From Botryococcus braunii (Eukaryota; Chlorophyta; Trebouxiophyceae): a stretch of 64,000 bases of DNA. This document shows positions 1-26,627 of the stretch, piece by piece (position 1 is the first letter of the stretch; the number at the start of each line of letters is the position of its first letter). Below the pieces are notes generated by a model. That model was not told the origin of the DNA. It saw only the letters and a program-made list of their open reading frames with translations, and did not search any database. The position numbers and the translations under genes were made by a program. Location of the stretch: assembly GCA_002005505.1 (NCBI GenBank), contig KV908420.1:185557-249556 (forward strand), given 5' to 3'.

Positions 1-204
1 AATATTATTAGTTTTTGGTAATTTGCGGCGCTGGGCCCAAATGGCACGGCGGATATTTAGGGGCGATAGTGAGGCGCAAATGGGAGGAAGAACAGATACG
101 AAATTAGAGTCACAAAAGAAATCCTGTCGGAGCCAGTGCAAGAGCTGCACAGTGTGCGCTGGAAGGAACTGAGTGGAGTGGATTCTTTGGGGGGGGGGGT
201 GCAG

Positions 205-8648
<8,444 letters not shown>

Positions 8649-8694
8649 TACGGGGCCGCATCCAGCTTCGGGACGGGGAGGGAATATTCATTAA

Positions 8695-8822
8695 TGCATG
8701 AGCATGCTATCGCATTGCAGCTGCTATGCACATGCATGCTATCTCATTGCAGCTGCTATGCATGTGCATGCTGTCTCATTGCAACTGCTATGCACATGCA
8801 TGCTATTTCATTGCAACTGCCT
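8695..8822. repeat. Four tandem copies of a 32-bp unit
   Basis: Units begin at 8695, 8727, 8759 and 8791. Each contains a CATGC core, a CATTGCA motif and the ending CTGC. Copies differ by only a few substitutions. The array starts 46 bp after the protease stop codon. Confidence 0.9.
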
Positions 8823-9336
8823 TAAAGCTGGAGGCTGGCTGAGGAGGAGCCTGTCGTCCGTCTGACTCGACTGAGTCGTGTCCGTGCACGTGCACATCAA
8901 TGCTGCATTGGTGTCCTGCCAAACGCCTGGCTTCGCGCTGCGCGTGTCGACAGGGGACGCCCCCAGTGGGGGCCCCCCACCCCACACAAGCTGCAGGCGC
9001 TTATGTAACGTCATACATGCTACACGAGAATGCCTGGCGCTCATGGCAGCTAATTAGTCCTACATGTATGACTAATTAGCTGCCATTATTATGTAGCATA
9101 TACATGCTCCACGAGGATGTCTGACGTGAGTTTAGGGCACCTAATTAGTCGCACATGCTAACAGAGTATGTCAGACGTAAATTTATAAACAAGGTTTGTA
9201 GGACTCATGTATACATGCACATGTAGGCATTGTAGAACAAATTTGCTTTGTTAGTATGGCTCCATTTATGTATATCCATAGGTTGGAGCAGTGGCTGGAT
9301 TCATTGCACTTGAGCGGGGCGTGGATGCGCGTGCTC

Positions 9337-9414
9337 GTGAATTGCTGCGCGCATGCGCATGCATATGCCCTGCACTTTAGTGAATTGCTGCCTGCATGCG
9401 CATGCATATGCCCT
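9337..9414. repeat. 43-bp direct repeat, two copies
   Basis: Both copies start GTGAATTGCTG and contain GCATGCGCATGCATATGCCC. Starts at 9337 and 9380. Confidence 0.85.
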
Positions 9415-9577
9415 AGCTAGGTTGCCTGCTGCGCACTCAAAGTTGTGATGCTACTCCTGCGGAGGGCACCGCTTGGGTGCAATAAAGTTGCGCACGGCGT
9501 AAAGCGTAAGGCATACCCGAGGCGTAAGAGCAACGACAAGTGTGCGTTGCTGACGTGAACAAAGTTGGCCAGGTGTC

Positions 9578-9775
9578 AAGAAGTCGGAAGGAAGACGCAT
9601 TGCAGTACTGGCTCACCAATGTCAAGACAGGCGTTCTGAAGCCCATCAATTGTGAAGAAGTCGGAAAGAAGACGCATTGCAGTACTGGCTCACCAATTTC
9701 AAGACAGGCGTTCTGAAGCCCATCAATTGTGAAGAAGTTGGAAAGAACACGCATTCCACTAGTAGCTCATCAATT
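9578..9775. repeat. 77-bp tandem repeat, about 2.5 copies
   Basis: Units start at 9578, 9655 and 9732 at AAGAAGT[CT]GG. The first two are nearly identical; the third is partial and more diverged. 77 is not a multiple of three, which argues against a coding repeat. Confidence 0.9.
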
Positions 9776-10099
9776 GCAACAGGCCTTCCGTCCCACGAAT
9801 GCATGTGTACGTAGGTTATCCGCTAACTCATATACTATAACGTTATAGTGGCACATGCCCCGTCTAGGTCCGTGATGGTTACATCTGACGATCAATCCCC
9901 CTGGGCAGCAGTTTGAGGGAGCCAGCTCGACTTTTTGGTTGAAGCTCCCTCGTGATCGATCATAATTTATGTGATCGATCATGATTCATAAATCTCGGTG
10001 TCTCCATGAAGATGTCTTCATGCCTGTGGAGTTTAAGTTTTCAGATGCATGTTTTGTGTCAGGTGCATAGCCACCTGATGAGGGAGCTGAGTTTTGGGT

Positions 10100-10700
10100 C
10101 CCCTAGCAAGCAATCTCGATTTGAATCTGTTAAGTCAAAAAACATGTCAGCCGATTTGGAGGCACGGGAAAGGTATCGAGGGAAGTCATGCATATGCTTG
10201 ATCCCTACCTTACGCCGGTGTCGACCTGGGAGCAATTGCAATATCTGAATAGGCGTATAGAGGCTGTGTTGCCATACGTTTTGAATGGAAAGAGCTATAG
10301 GAAGCACTGGCAGTAGCAGAGATTTCTTTAAAGGAATAATTGCGGAGGGAAATGACCCAAACATGTCTCAAAAAAGACCTGGACATTCGTACGAAGACAA
10401 ACTTGGGACATGTTTTGGAAATATATATCTCCAAATTATCCCATAGATCTCCTAAACAGGCTTGCGTAAGGGCCACCAGTGTCACCAGTCAATCAGCTTT
10501 CGCAAGCCAGTATTTTGGAATCTTGGAACGTTCTGCTTGATCGAGCTCCCTCATGAGCAAGCTCCCTCAATTCATCGTTATGTGGGACATACTTTGGGGC
10601 AGGAGTTCAATACAATGGAGTAAAGAGATACTTGAAAATCTTGTGGTCTGGGATACTTCCCAAAGGCACTTTCTTTGGGAACGTCCTGGATTGAGTTTTG
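10100..10700 (+). pseudogene. Possible decayed protein-coding remnant
   Basis: Three short open segments in different frames have protein-like composition. About 10132-10317 contains FGGTGK (similar to a nucleotide-binding loop) and WEQLQYLNRRIEAVLPYVL; about 10319-10446 contains FFKGIIAEGNDPNMSQKRPG; about 10556-10690 contains GTYFGAGVQYNG. They are interrupted by stops and frame changes with no good splice sites. No family is recognised. This may simply be chance. Confidence 0.25.
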
Positions 10701-12284
10701 GCAATGGCAAGGGATACGCGCGGGTTTCTTCCAAATATTGTTACAGGATATTAGTGGGACGTAGTAAGAATAGGCTCAGGATCGATCGAGATAACGTCCG
10801 TGCAGGATCCTGAGAAGAAATCTCAATGGATTGTATGCACATGCATGTGCTTACAATGTTTGGTGGTGTACAACAGTACAGACATGTGCATGTCTGACGT
10901 TGCCCACATTTCGTTGTTTGCAAACACCGGGGTGGTTTATGTTAACCAACGATCGCGGATGCAGAAGATTTATTAAATCATTAATCCACGGTGGGTCCTG
11001 TCCTTCAGAAGTCAGATCCAGATTCAGCTGATGATCGATCTGACTGCAGTGAAATCGAACATTTTACTTGATCAGATGGCTGTCATTCAGACCATAGCCA
11101 TTTCCGCTTGTATGCATGCGTGCACGGGGCATGCACACTGTAGAGTCACATGTATGTTACAAGAAAGCATTCATGCGATGCGGATGCAAAGAGTGCTTAT
11201 TTCAGCTCTGGCAAGCTGAAGATCGATTGACCAGAGCTGTGGAAATCCTGTACAGTATCCTGTACATGTATAGTTTATTGCTACCTTTCATTGCTAACAA
11301 AGTACAATTCACTAAATTCCGCAGCTCTGATCGTTTCCACAACTTGTCGCATTTGCAGTGTTGAAAAAGGGGGGGCCCCATTTGCAACACTGTAAATTGC
11401 CGTACTGGTCGACGTCATCTCTTGTGTGCTGGACCAGCTGCAGCATGTATGTCTTGCACAACGCTCAATAGCCTCCATATATGATTGCGACTGGCGAGCT
11501 GCAATCAGCTGATCATGGGTCGCGCCATCACAACTGAGCGGGGCCGTGTCGGTCATGACCTGATTATCCATATGGATGCGCATAATGCGCATCATAGCCT
11601 GAGCAGGCTCACAAGCCTTACATGTTCAGCTTGGGGCTGGCCGACAAGCTTACTACCGCTTATAAGCGCTGATCCTACGATCAGCCAACATAACAATACT
11701 GCAATACAACTTCATAAGAGCTCGGAGTTTTGATGGCTACAAAACATCCATTCAAAAGCGACATAAGAGATTCGAACCGAGATTCCAATTCGACGCTTGT
11801 GAACGTTCCAACTTAGCACTGCGTAATACAAAAGAAGAAGCACCAGCTGGTGCTTCTGCAGACAAGAAACAATAGTTCCAATATATAACCATTGCTAGCC
11901 AGCATGGCCAGCGATAAGCGAAGCACTTGCAGGCGTCCCATTGGAGGACGTTCTCGATCGAGGAGCTCCCTGTAAATAAGCTCGCTCATGAGCTCGCTCA
12001 GATGTGGCCACGTGAGACGGATCTCCCTTAAAGACATTCATTTGAGAGGGAAATGCAATATCCGTCAGGCATGGCTAGGGCCGACATAGGCAATGTGCAT
12101 ATACGCTATGCAATTCCTCTGAGCAGGTCGGCATGGTCTTTACATTACATATCTATAAATAAAGACTTCGTGTGCATGCACAACTGCTTAATTGGACGGT
12201 CACATGCCCCGGGATGGCCCCAAAGAAGACCGCGTTCTGCTTAAGCAAGGGCGATCTTCAAGGACAAGCTCCATAACCATGTCT

Positions 12285-12310
12285 CAAAAAAAAAAAAAAA
12301 AAAAAAAAAA
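12285..12310. repeat. Poly(A) tract
   Basis: About 25 A after CATGTCTC. It could be a retroposon tail, but no element body or target-site duplication was recognised upstream. Confidence 0.6.
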
Positions 12311-12782
12311 CAAAAAACTAAAAGATTTGAGAGTATGGGTGAGGAAGTCCTGTCGCTACCAAGATACATGTATGCACACCAATGTTCTCTTGCAAACACA
12401 GGCTCCTCTTTCAGTAACAGGGTAAAGGGGGAATAACACATTCGTACACGGTACGGTACAAACTGGTACATACCGTACCGATACTGTACGTACTGCTCCA
12501 TGCTGGAATAAGTCGTAAGCGTTGGCCATGGATGCAACAAATGGCATGATCTGGCCAGTCTTTGCAAATTATTTCTGAGTGCAAGGTTTGAAGCCCCTGC
12601 AGGGCCAGCTCATAGCTGGGTGAAGAGGAGTTGTACACGCTGACAGGTACGGCCACATATGGGAAATTTTAAACAAATTTCCAAACGAATTCGCACTGCC
12701 ATTCTTCAGGGGAACTTCTTTGAAATCTTGCAAGGAAATACCCAGTCAATGGCATGACTGGAATGGATTCAAAGGCGTTGTT

Positions 12783-18983
<6,201 letters not shown>

Positions 18984-19577
18984 CTCGACGTTACCGCGTG
19001 CACTTGACTGTCGTTGCGATGCAAAGAGACAGAGACGAACGCAGAAAGAAATTTGCTTGTCCTGTCAGACAATAGCAATTAATCGATGGTACCTGGCGTA
19101 TCCTACCTGCAAAATGAAGTCATCAGTCGTACCGGTAACCTCTGTCGAGATACGCTGATCAAATCCCGTCGAAGTCCGATCCCGAAGAGCCTCCGCTGGA
19201 AGGGGCCCCCCGTGGGGATAGCGTCCTTGCAATTTGCTAAGCGGGATTTCGGCGGAGAGCGCACTCCGCACTCCGCAGGGCGCAGGGTTGTACGCGAGTC
19301 GCGTAACGCGACCGCTAAGGCGCGGTTCTTCCCTGGGATCGTCGATTTTCCATCGTGGTGCTGCTGGTGCGAGTTGCTACGGAATTTATTTGGAACATGA
19401 ACACTGTTGGTATTTTTGCTAGCGTGTGTTGAGAATACAGTGGGTGCAATTCCGGTGGTTTGGGTAAGTACAAAATGTACATTGTTCTGGACTCTGCTGC
19501 GGTCCTCCTTACATGAGTTGGAGCGAGTTCTGGCAACTTACACAAGGAAGCGAGACGCTGGTTTTCCTGCTAGTATC
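18984..19577. promoter_or_regulatory. Divergent upstream region, dehydrogenase / F-box A
   Basis: 594 bp separate the two start codons. A strong donor (GTAAGT at 19464) and an acceptor ending at 19573, four bases before the F-box A ATG, suggest a 110-bp 5'-UTR intron for F-box A. A 15-bp GC-rich palindrome GTCGCGTAACGCGAC lies near 19298. No clear TATA box. Confidence 0.5.
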
Positions 19578-21101
19578 ATGTCAATCTGTTTTGCTGGGCG
19601 GAGCCAGCAACGTAGGTTGCAGCGCAGTCGGATGTCAAAAGTTATTCGAGCAGAAGGAGATGGCTGCAGGCCACCCACCACCTTTCTCCCTCTAAATCAA
19701 ATGCTTTTGTCCGACGATTTATGGATAAGGGTGATGAGTCTTCTCTCCGTAAGACCCCTCGCATGCTTCTAAGGCGCCGTGTGCTCTTGCATCCACTCTG
19801 TTTTTCGCCAGGCCCATGAGCCATATCTAGTACATAACATTGATTCTTCATCTTAACAATCATGCTATGAATTCGCAGATGAAGGACATTGGTTGCCTCC
19901 AGGCGACATGTAGGGATTTCGATAGGATTCTTCTTCAGAGGGGGGATGAATTGTATCAGGCTGAGGTTAACCGGCTTCAGGGGACCAAACCTGCTAATAG
20001 TGTGCCGATAACCCCGAAGATCACAATGCTGTACGGACCTAACTTTGGACCTCTAACATGTCCCTGTCCCTAGGTTTTGCGCAGACCACTTGGAGCCGTC
20101 ACATCCTTTGCACAACTTCTACATTCCATACTACATATTGGCCCTGGAGTGATCCCTTCAGGGAAGCGTTGCAGTTGTCCACTGCAAAGGGATGCAGCAC
20201 CCTAGCATGTGCTCCAAATGACACTGACTACCACATTTAAACCACATTTTTGAATTTGAAATATTCAAATGAACATGTGAGTCGCTCTGCATATGGTGCA
20301 ATACATTCTTCCTACTCTTCTTTGATTGTTAAGTGCTGCTTGTTAAGGCACAAACTAGCCCTGGATATTTTGGCCTGTGTTGAGGAGCATGGTTTTTCTT
20401 ACGGCAGTGTTTGGATGGCCTCTGTGGACATTTCAATTTATAGCATGTACTCAACACTGCTAGCATGTAGAAATCTGCTTCCAGATTGAAACTTCACTTG
20501 ATCCAGTGATGTGGTGCTTTCAGGAGCACATATTTGGACAGATTGGACCAATCAATTCACAGGTGAGGTGCTCGTCTGTTATCCTACAGTCTGTTGCTCC
20601 GCCATACTGTTCTAAAAGTATCTGTTACTCTTCCATTGTGGGGCCTTATCTGGTTCACAGCTGGTGTTTCTACCCTCCAGGAACAGGGAGCCCACAGAAA
20701 TCGATGCTGGACATACACCCATGATGTCCCAGCTCCATTGACCCCGCTAATCATGTGGAACACCTCTCTAGAGGGAACAACTAACAAATTGATGCACAAC
20801 ACTCTCCTAGTGTGTGTTTAATGCAGCTGCTCCCCCTCTGACAGCATAAATGATAGGATATCTATTTGGTGGGGACACACTTGAATTTATGTCCAGAGCG
20901 TTCATGTCTCTGCTGACATTGCCTTGTACCTGGAGCCGTAACATGCACAATGCAGGGGAAGGGTCATGCTGGTTGCACAATGGCGATGTTGCGGACTTGT
21001 TTGACCCCGAATGCCACAGATGCTCCTTGTGGATTCCTTGCCTAACCTGCTTTCAGAGTCCCCCCACCTCCCTCCCTCCCCCTCCCTCCCTCTCTCTCCC
21101 C

Positions 21102-21146
<45 letters not shown>

Positions 21147-21735
21147 CCCCCCCCACCCTGGCTATGGTTTGTGCGCGCGCGCGTGTCTGCGTGGCATTGC
21201 TTTTCGTTGTGATGAGTAGGCGGGTGGCATTGGTTGCTGGCATGTTAAGCACAGAGTGTAGCAGATTGTGGATGGGATTCAAAGCATATGGTGATGGAGG
21301 GCTGCAGATTGACTCTGGATGGGATTCAAAGCATATGGTGATGGAGGGCTGCAGATTGGCTCTGGCTGCGAATGAGCTAAGGAACGCGTGGAGTTGCTAT
21401 CAGTCATTGATGCAGTGTAGGGAGTATGAGCTGGAGGGATGGAAGACTACCATGAGGAAGCGTGCGGATGGGTTGGCGCAAGTAGAACGCAAGATCACGC
21501 AGAGGGGATTTATGAGGAGGGGGGACGCTTTGGTATTGGAAAAGGCCAGAATTGACCACCAGAGCTCTCTGATGCAAGTGCAAATTGCGTTGGTAAGCTC
21601 TGCACTATTCGCATCTGTAGCATTTGACGCCCCTCTTCTTGTTCCCCTGACCAGTTGTTTAGAAGCATGGCTGTAGTGGCTGTTGGTGTGAATGGATTTG
21701 CTCGCAAATTTTATAGTGGATATGATGTGATGTGT

Positions 21736-21824
<89 letters not shown>

Positions 21825-22758
21825 CGTGCGCGCGCGCGCGCCCGGGGGGGGGAGGAGGGGTTCTCCAGAGCCAAAAGGGAGTTGCAGGGCTGGGTATCCT
21901 CAAGTTTATCTGTTGCTTGCCTTCCTAGTGTTTGCAAAGTGGCATACTTTGGAGCACGTTCTTTCGCGGAAATGCATGCAGATGGTCTTGTATTGACCAT
22001 CAAGAATCGTTTTACTTTTCACGTGATTATCAATTATGGGCCGCTTCCCCTTAACTTGTGCTTGGAAAGACCTGACTCGGTGTGTTGTCAGCCTCAGTTG
22101 TGAGTTATACTTTTGCATATACCTTCATTGCTGTACTTACATCCATGTAGTTGTAATCACACCATGTTGGTTTGGATACCAAGCTGAATTTCTTGCAGAG
22201 GCCCCAAGACCCACTTTAACTGGCCCGAATCTAATGTCTTCTGTAGCATTCCTGACACAATAATTACCACTCGTCTGCTTTGGTAAACTTCTTCAAACCT
22301 TTGAAGTAGGAAGGCGGCACACCGCTCCCCCCACCCCCCTTTTGAGCAGAGGGGAGGAAACACGTATTCAGAACCCTGACACAAAACTGAAAGTAAGCAG
22401 GGTGTTCTAAGTTGTTGGGAGATTTAAAGGCGAGGTTGCACTGGACGGCCTGGACAAAGCAAAGTGGCTTCTCATCAGCTTGTTTGCTGAGAAAATGATG
22501 GGGAACTTGCAGGGTGATTGCATCATGTGGAAGAAGTTGTTTGAAGAAGTCGATGGGAAAATAGCAAGGGCAAGCAACAGACGAGACACTCTTGTCGAGC
22601 ACAAGAATGTGCTGCTGGAGTCTCAAGCTGCAGTAAGAAGAGGATCTTGGAAAGACCGTCTGCAGGAGTATGATCTGCTTCGTGAGGTCTCATCTTGCCC
22701 AACGATGCATGTTACAGGGGATGGCCGATGTTTTGAAAGTTGCTCCAGGGGCAGTTGA
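19578..22758 (+). CDS. F-box protein A with helical C-terminal tail
   Basis: Exons: 19578-19748, 19879-20030, 20524-20562, 21355-21577, 22513-22758 (TGA); predicted 276 aa with all phases matching. The F-box spans residues about 42-75: LLSDDLWIRVMSLLS from exon 1 joined to MKDIGCLQATCRDFDRIL from exon 2. Exons 3-5 encode charged, mostly helical sequence (STYLDRLDQSIHRLALAANE.., KARIDHQSSLMQ, WKKLFEEVDGKIARAS) that probably forms coiled coil. F-box proteins recruit substrates to SCF ubiquitin ligases through SKP1; no LRR, Kelch or WD substrate domain is present, so the target is unknown. The 39-nt exon 3 and the phase pattern match F-box B downstream. The last exon may continue, because CGTGAG followed by GT at about 22688 resembles a donor. 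Confidence 0.72.
21060..21154. repeat. (CT)n/(C)n polypyrimidine tract, F-box A intron 3
   Basis: CCCT, CT and C-run mixture. The sense strand is pyrimidine. Confidence 0.9.
21269..21362. repeat. 47-bp tandem duplication covering the F-box A exon 4 acceptor
   Basis: Copies start at 21269 and 21316 (TGGATGGGATTCAAAGC..). Each contains GGGCTGCAG followed by ATTG. Only the second copy's acceptor (exon start 21355) opens the reading frame. Confidence 0.88.
21731..21840. repeat. (TG)n microsatellite, F-box A intron 4
   Basis: TG run ending in GCGCGC and a G-run. The sense strand reads TG. Confidence 0.95.
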
Positions 22759-24754
22759 ACCAACTATGAGGATTGCAGCGCATTGGCCTAAGGAATGCAG
22801 CCAAGGGTCTGCAAATGCTGCTTTCTGGGCGGAGTGTTCTTGAAGCTTGGTGATTTGTCAGTCCTTGTGTATAATATCGACGCTGTTCTTCCTGTGAATG
22901 GCACCACAGCATATTGTTCCTTTGCCAATTTTGGATGCAGGTAATGTTGGCTGCCCGTACGGACTTAATTTTGTGATCACACGGAATGAGAAGTGTGTGC
23001 ACTGGCCCGCTCTCTGTAAGCTTAGGGCACTGTACCTCCTGCTCAGTCTGAAAATGGGTCTGCAGCCCGTTATGTGTGTTCACGCCGGCTTTCAATCGTC
23101 GAACTAGCTCAATGAGAGCAGCAACAATGGAAGACAGTAGGAATGCACCAGCTGTAGATCATGTGAAGTTGAACCATATTAAGGGCTGTAATTCTTTTGC
23201 AATTCCCTGGTAGAGTTCAACGCAGGTCGCAAGGAATGCTTCGTGGCTTCACTTTCGCTCTTGTAAACTGCCCGCTACCCAATCTTCTGATTTTTTTCAT
23301 TGCAACGAAAGTCACTCAAAGACTTTATATAGATCCTCAACTTGCTTAGCACTTTCAAGAGACGTAGAAGCCGGATCTTCCCATGAAAGGGCATGTGCTG
23401 ACAATAAATTGTTGAATGAGACATGGGACGGCAAATATGCTTTTAGGATTGGTGCCGTCCCATTATAATCTGGACTTGGCTGAACTTGCACCAAAGAAAA
23501 TCATAAAAGTTTGGACTTTGCTGAGGGTGCATTAAACTACAAACCAAATGACACATGCTTCATTTGAAAAGCATGCCGAAAGACAAAAATTGAAACCCAC
23601 AAGTTTATGTTCAAAGGAAATGCTAGGTAAATTGGGCGATAGCACTACTCAGAAGTAGTGCTACAATACAAAGTACGTGTTATCGCAGGCCAGACTCCTT
23701 CACAGAGCCTAGTACTGGCTGAAGGTGCACCACAAAAATTCATGATAGTTTGGACTTGGCCGAGTGTGCACCAAACAACAAATGGCACGTGCTTAAATGA
23801 AAAGGATGCGGCAAGACAAACGTTGAAACCCACATGTGTATGTTCGATGGAAATGGTAGGTAGGATGGGCTAAATGTGCCAGAACCAGTGTTCAATAAGA
23901 CAGTACATGTCATCGCAGGCCAGACTCCTTCACGCAGCCTACTACCTCATCGGCAACGGTTGAGTCGCCACAATCAAGACAGTGGTAACAATACATTCAC
24001 TGATGGCACAAAAAATCGATAAGATAGTTAACGTAAGTAACTCAAATCATTAAACGGGCACACATTGTATATCTGAGATCAACTGCGAACGCACGCACTG
24101 TGGAATCACCCACGCAACCACCCCATTTTGTCATACCTGTTGCAATCGACACGTTATTAGGTGCTGCTTCCACCTGCAATGTTTGAGACAAGTTGTCGAT
24201 GCACCTTTCCATATAAAGCCGGAGCAGTGCATCGACGACCATTCCCAGACTCGGCGTCTTTCATGTATGCAGCCCTTGTCTCGCGGACCTCCTCAAGATA
24301 GGCTTTGCAGCTTAAAACTCTTTGTAACAGAAGTGTCGCCGTGAACTTATCTGCGCAATGTCTGCGAGTGGCTCTGAGCCACCGTCTGTGTGGCACCCAC
24401 GGGAGGCTGGTCTCGGAACATCCACTTTTCCGAGAGTATACGTAATGGCCGCCACACGGTGAGTCCGTACATGCAGTAGCCAGCAGCCTCTAGGCCACCA
24501 GGGTGGGCTTCTATCCACTCTGAATTGCACTAAGCGGCCAGCAAACTTGGGGGCGTGCTCAGTTTACTGTCTTGATTTTATGTTGAAGCTATCCACGAGG
24601 CCGGAAGCTTCACCTTGAAGTCAATTCAGGAAGCAATGGGGTACAGGCTTGTACAGATCCTTCGGCGTGCGAGCATGAAGGTTACGGCGTACTAGCAAAG
24701 CTCTGCGAGTTTATGTGTCTGCTATTGTGACATTATTTTTCTTGTTTTAGTGGC
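22759..24754. other. Spacer between F-box paralogs
   Basis: No supported exon. It holds the imperfect 238-bp tandem repeat at 23488-23955. An acceptor-like TTCTTGTTTTAG ends four bases before the F-box B ATG, the same spacing as upstream of F-box A, suggesting a conserved 5' intron. Confidence 0.55.
23488..23955. repeat. Imperfect tandem repeat, unit about 238 bp, two copies
   Basis: Copies start near GCACCAAAG (23488) and GCACCACAA (23726). Shared blocks include AGTTTGGACTT, TTGAAACCCACA, GGAAATG and ATCGCAGGCCAGACTCCTTC. Copies are clearly diverged, so the duplication is not recent. Confidence 0.75.
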
Positions 24755-26109
24755 ATGAGGGTCCATGCTGGGAAGAGGCCATGCCGAGGGTCCAGAAACC
24801 CTCTCCCTGGGGGTTTTCAGCGGCTTGTAGCCCTTCCAGATGAACTGTGGGTGAAAATTATTGGCTTGCTCGACGTAAGAGCCCGTCCTTCAGACATGGG
24901 CCTGTACACGTGTCCGTGGTCGCTCAGTGTTCGGGGGTCGACGTCTGGGCCAGTTCGTTGAGTAATTGATATTGTCAGTGATAGAAGCTGTGTCTTTCAT
25001 AAAGAGTCCTGAAAAGTGCTGGAAAATTTTCGCTGTGCAGTTGAAGGATCAGTGCTGCCTCAGTGCCTGCTGCAGGGAGTTTGACCGCATATGTCTTCAG
25101 TACGAGGATGCTATCTGTTCAGCACATTTACCAGACTGCCAAGTGAAGCAGCAAAGCAATGACATGGAGCGGCCAAAGATAGTGTGCATGTATGCCCTAA
25201 ACATCCACACAATTTCCTGGTGGTACCACCAGCTTTCTGTTTGCATGACTGTCAAAGGGCCCCATTTGTTAGAAGCTCAAAAAGCCTTGGTTCCATCTTC
25301 AATTTGGGTCAGAAATTTGCGCATGCGGAGTAACTGACATTGTCTCTGTTCCGCCTCGCAGAGATGGGCGTTTGCAGAAGTACACTACGAGGGTTGCCAA
25401 GTACGCCGATCTTGATGTATAAGAATCTTGGTTGGAGTCGGCTGCTTTAGGCTGCAGCAAAGGGTTTTGGTTACTGAATTAGATGCCACATTCTGTAGTG
25501 TTGGCTGCTTTCCCCACAACGTTTTGCTTCTTGAACTTATTATGTTGGTCAATAGAAACCATGCAATTGTAGATGTAGACATGTTTTGAGAGAAGGCTAC
25601 CTGCTTAAGCCAAGTTTGCAGTAAGATGAATACTAAGCAAATGCTGGCCATCCTCCTTGGATTAGCATCTATTGCGTAGCAGGTCAGATGTGGACTGAGC
25701 TTCTGTGTGTGCAGCCTTGAATTGCGACTGGCACACCATATAGGGAAGCTTGCCAATGCTGCCAACGAGGTTAACAACCTTTCATGGTCGAGCTATACAT
25801 GGGCAGCTGTGCTGCAGTTGCACCAGAGGACTTTCCCGACAGGGGAAGCCCCAGCACTGTTCTGGACGCCAGAAGAGTTTTCTGCGTTCTGTGGGGCTGG
25901 TATGGCCAGTGCGGTGTTGACTTGGTGCAAGGTCTGCCACACCCATGTCCAGCCATGTACCCTTCTATCTTCTTGCAGAACTTCTAGTCAGATTCATCCA
26001 GATGTCGCCCTTTCTCAGTAATGTAGTAGTGGGCATGAGATTAGTTGGTATTTATGGGTGCACTATTTTCTGATAACAGTGCTTGATATTGCGAGGCATA
26101 GGCGGGAAG

Positions 26110-26159
<50 letters not shown>

Positions 26160-26627
26160 CGCACAGACATACACACCCCCACACATGGCGTTCTCGTTAT
26201 CAAACCTGACAAATTGAGTTGCTGTGATGGTGGACTAACTTTTGAGGGTTCTGCCATCCTCTTTCCGGCAACAAATGGGGAAGAAAGATTGCGCTGCCGG
26301 AACTTGTACATCTTCCTAGTTTTTGGCAGATGGTGGGATGGTGCAGAAGGATTTCTGCACTACATGTGTAGAGTTTGGGCTAATTGGCAACTTTGATTTG
26401 CTCGTGCTTACACTGGTTTTGCACGGGTGTGTGGGCAGGACCAGTGGCCGCAAGGCATACAGGAACACGCAACGGCCGTGAGGCGGGTTGTCGTGACAAG
26501 CTCTCGTCACACAAAAGCTGCTAAGGAGACTACTGCGCTTCTTGCTTCTCTAGATGCAATGAGGTGTGGTGGGTGGGAAGAGCGGTTAAGGAGGTACCGT
26601 GAGCCTCTGCCATCCAGAGTGATCTAG
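24755..26627 (+). CDS. F-box protein B, tandem paralog of F-box A
   Basis: Exons: 24755-24874, 25041-25183, 25362-25400, 25715-25931, 26439-26627 (TAG); predicted 235 aa. The F-box is LPDELWVKIIGLLD joined to LKDQCCLSACCREFDRICL. Exon 3 is 39 nt, as in F-box A, with the same entry and exit phases. Exon 4 contains KLANAANEVNNLSWSSY, which aligns with LALAANELRNAWSCY in F-box A. The last exon ends CGGWEERLRRYREPL, parallel to RGSWKDRLQEYDLL in paralog A. Exon 4 may instead stop after AANE (25769), since the remainder is less helical than in A. Expected role as for F-box A; substrate unknown. Confidence 0.7.
26111..26156. repeat. (CA)n microsatellite, F-box B intron 4
   Basis: Pure CA run between exons 4 and 5. 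The sense strand reads CA. Confidence 0.95.

Larger units (their letters stand above)
8649..12782. other. Gene-poor repeat-rich interval
   Basis: No supported gene. It holds the 32-bp, 43-bp and 77-bp tandem repeats listed separately, many TGCATGC-like alternating purine-pyrimidine stretches, a foldback near 9043-9085, a 22-bp perfect palindrome at 11834-11855, and short protein-like open segments around 10100-10700 that are broken by stops. Confidence 0.6.

Noticed and set aside
8695..9775. Tandem repeats as a CRISPR array
   Set aside because: Repeats are contiguous without unique spacers, and the window is eukaryotic.
12240..12310. SINE ending in poly(A)
   Set aside because: CATGTCTC before the A-run is suggestive, but there are no A/B-box promoter motifs and no target-site duplication that I can see.
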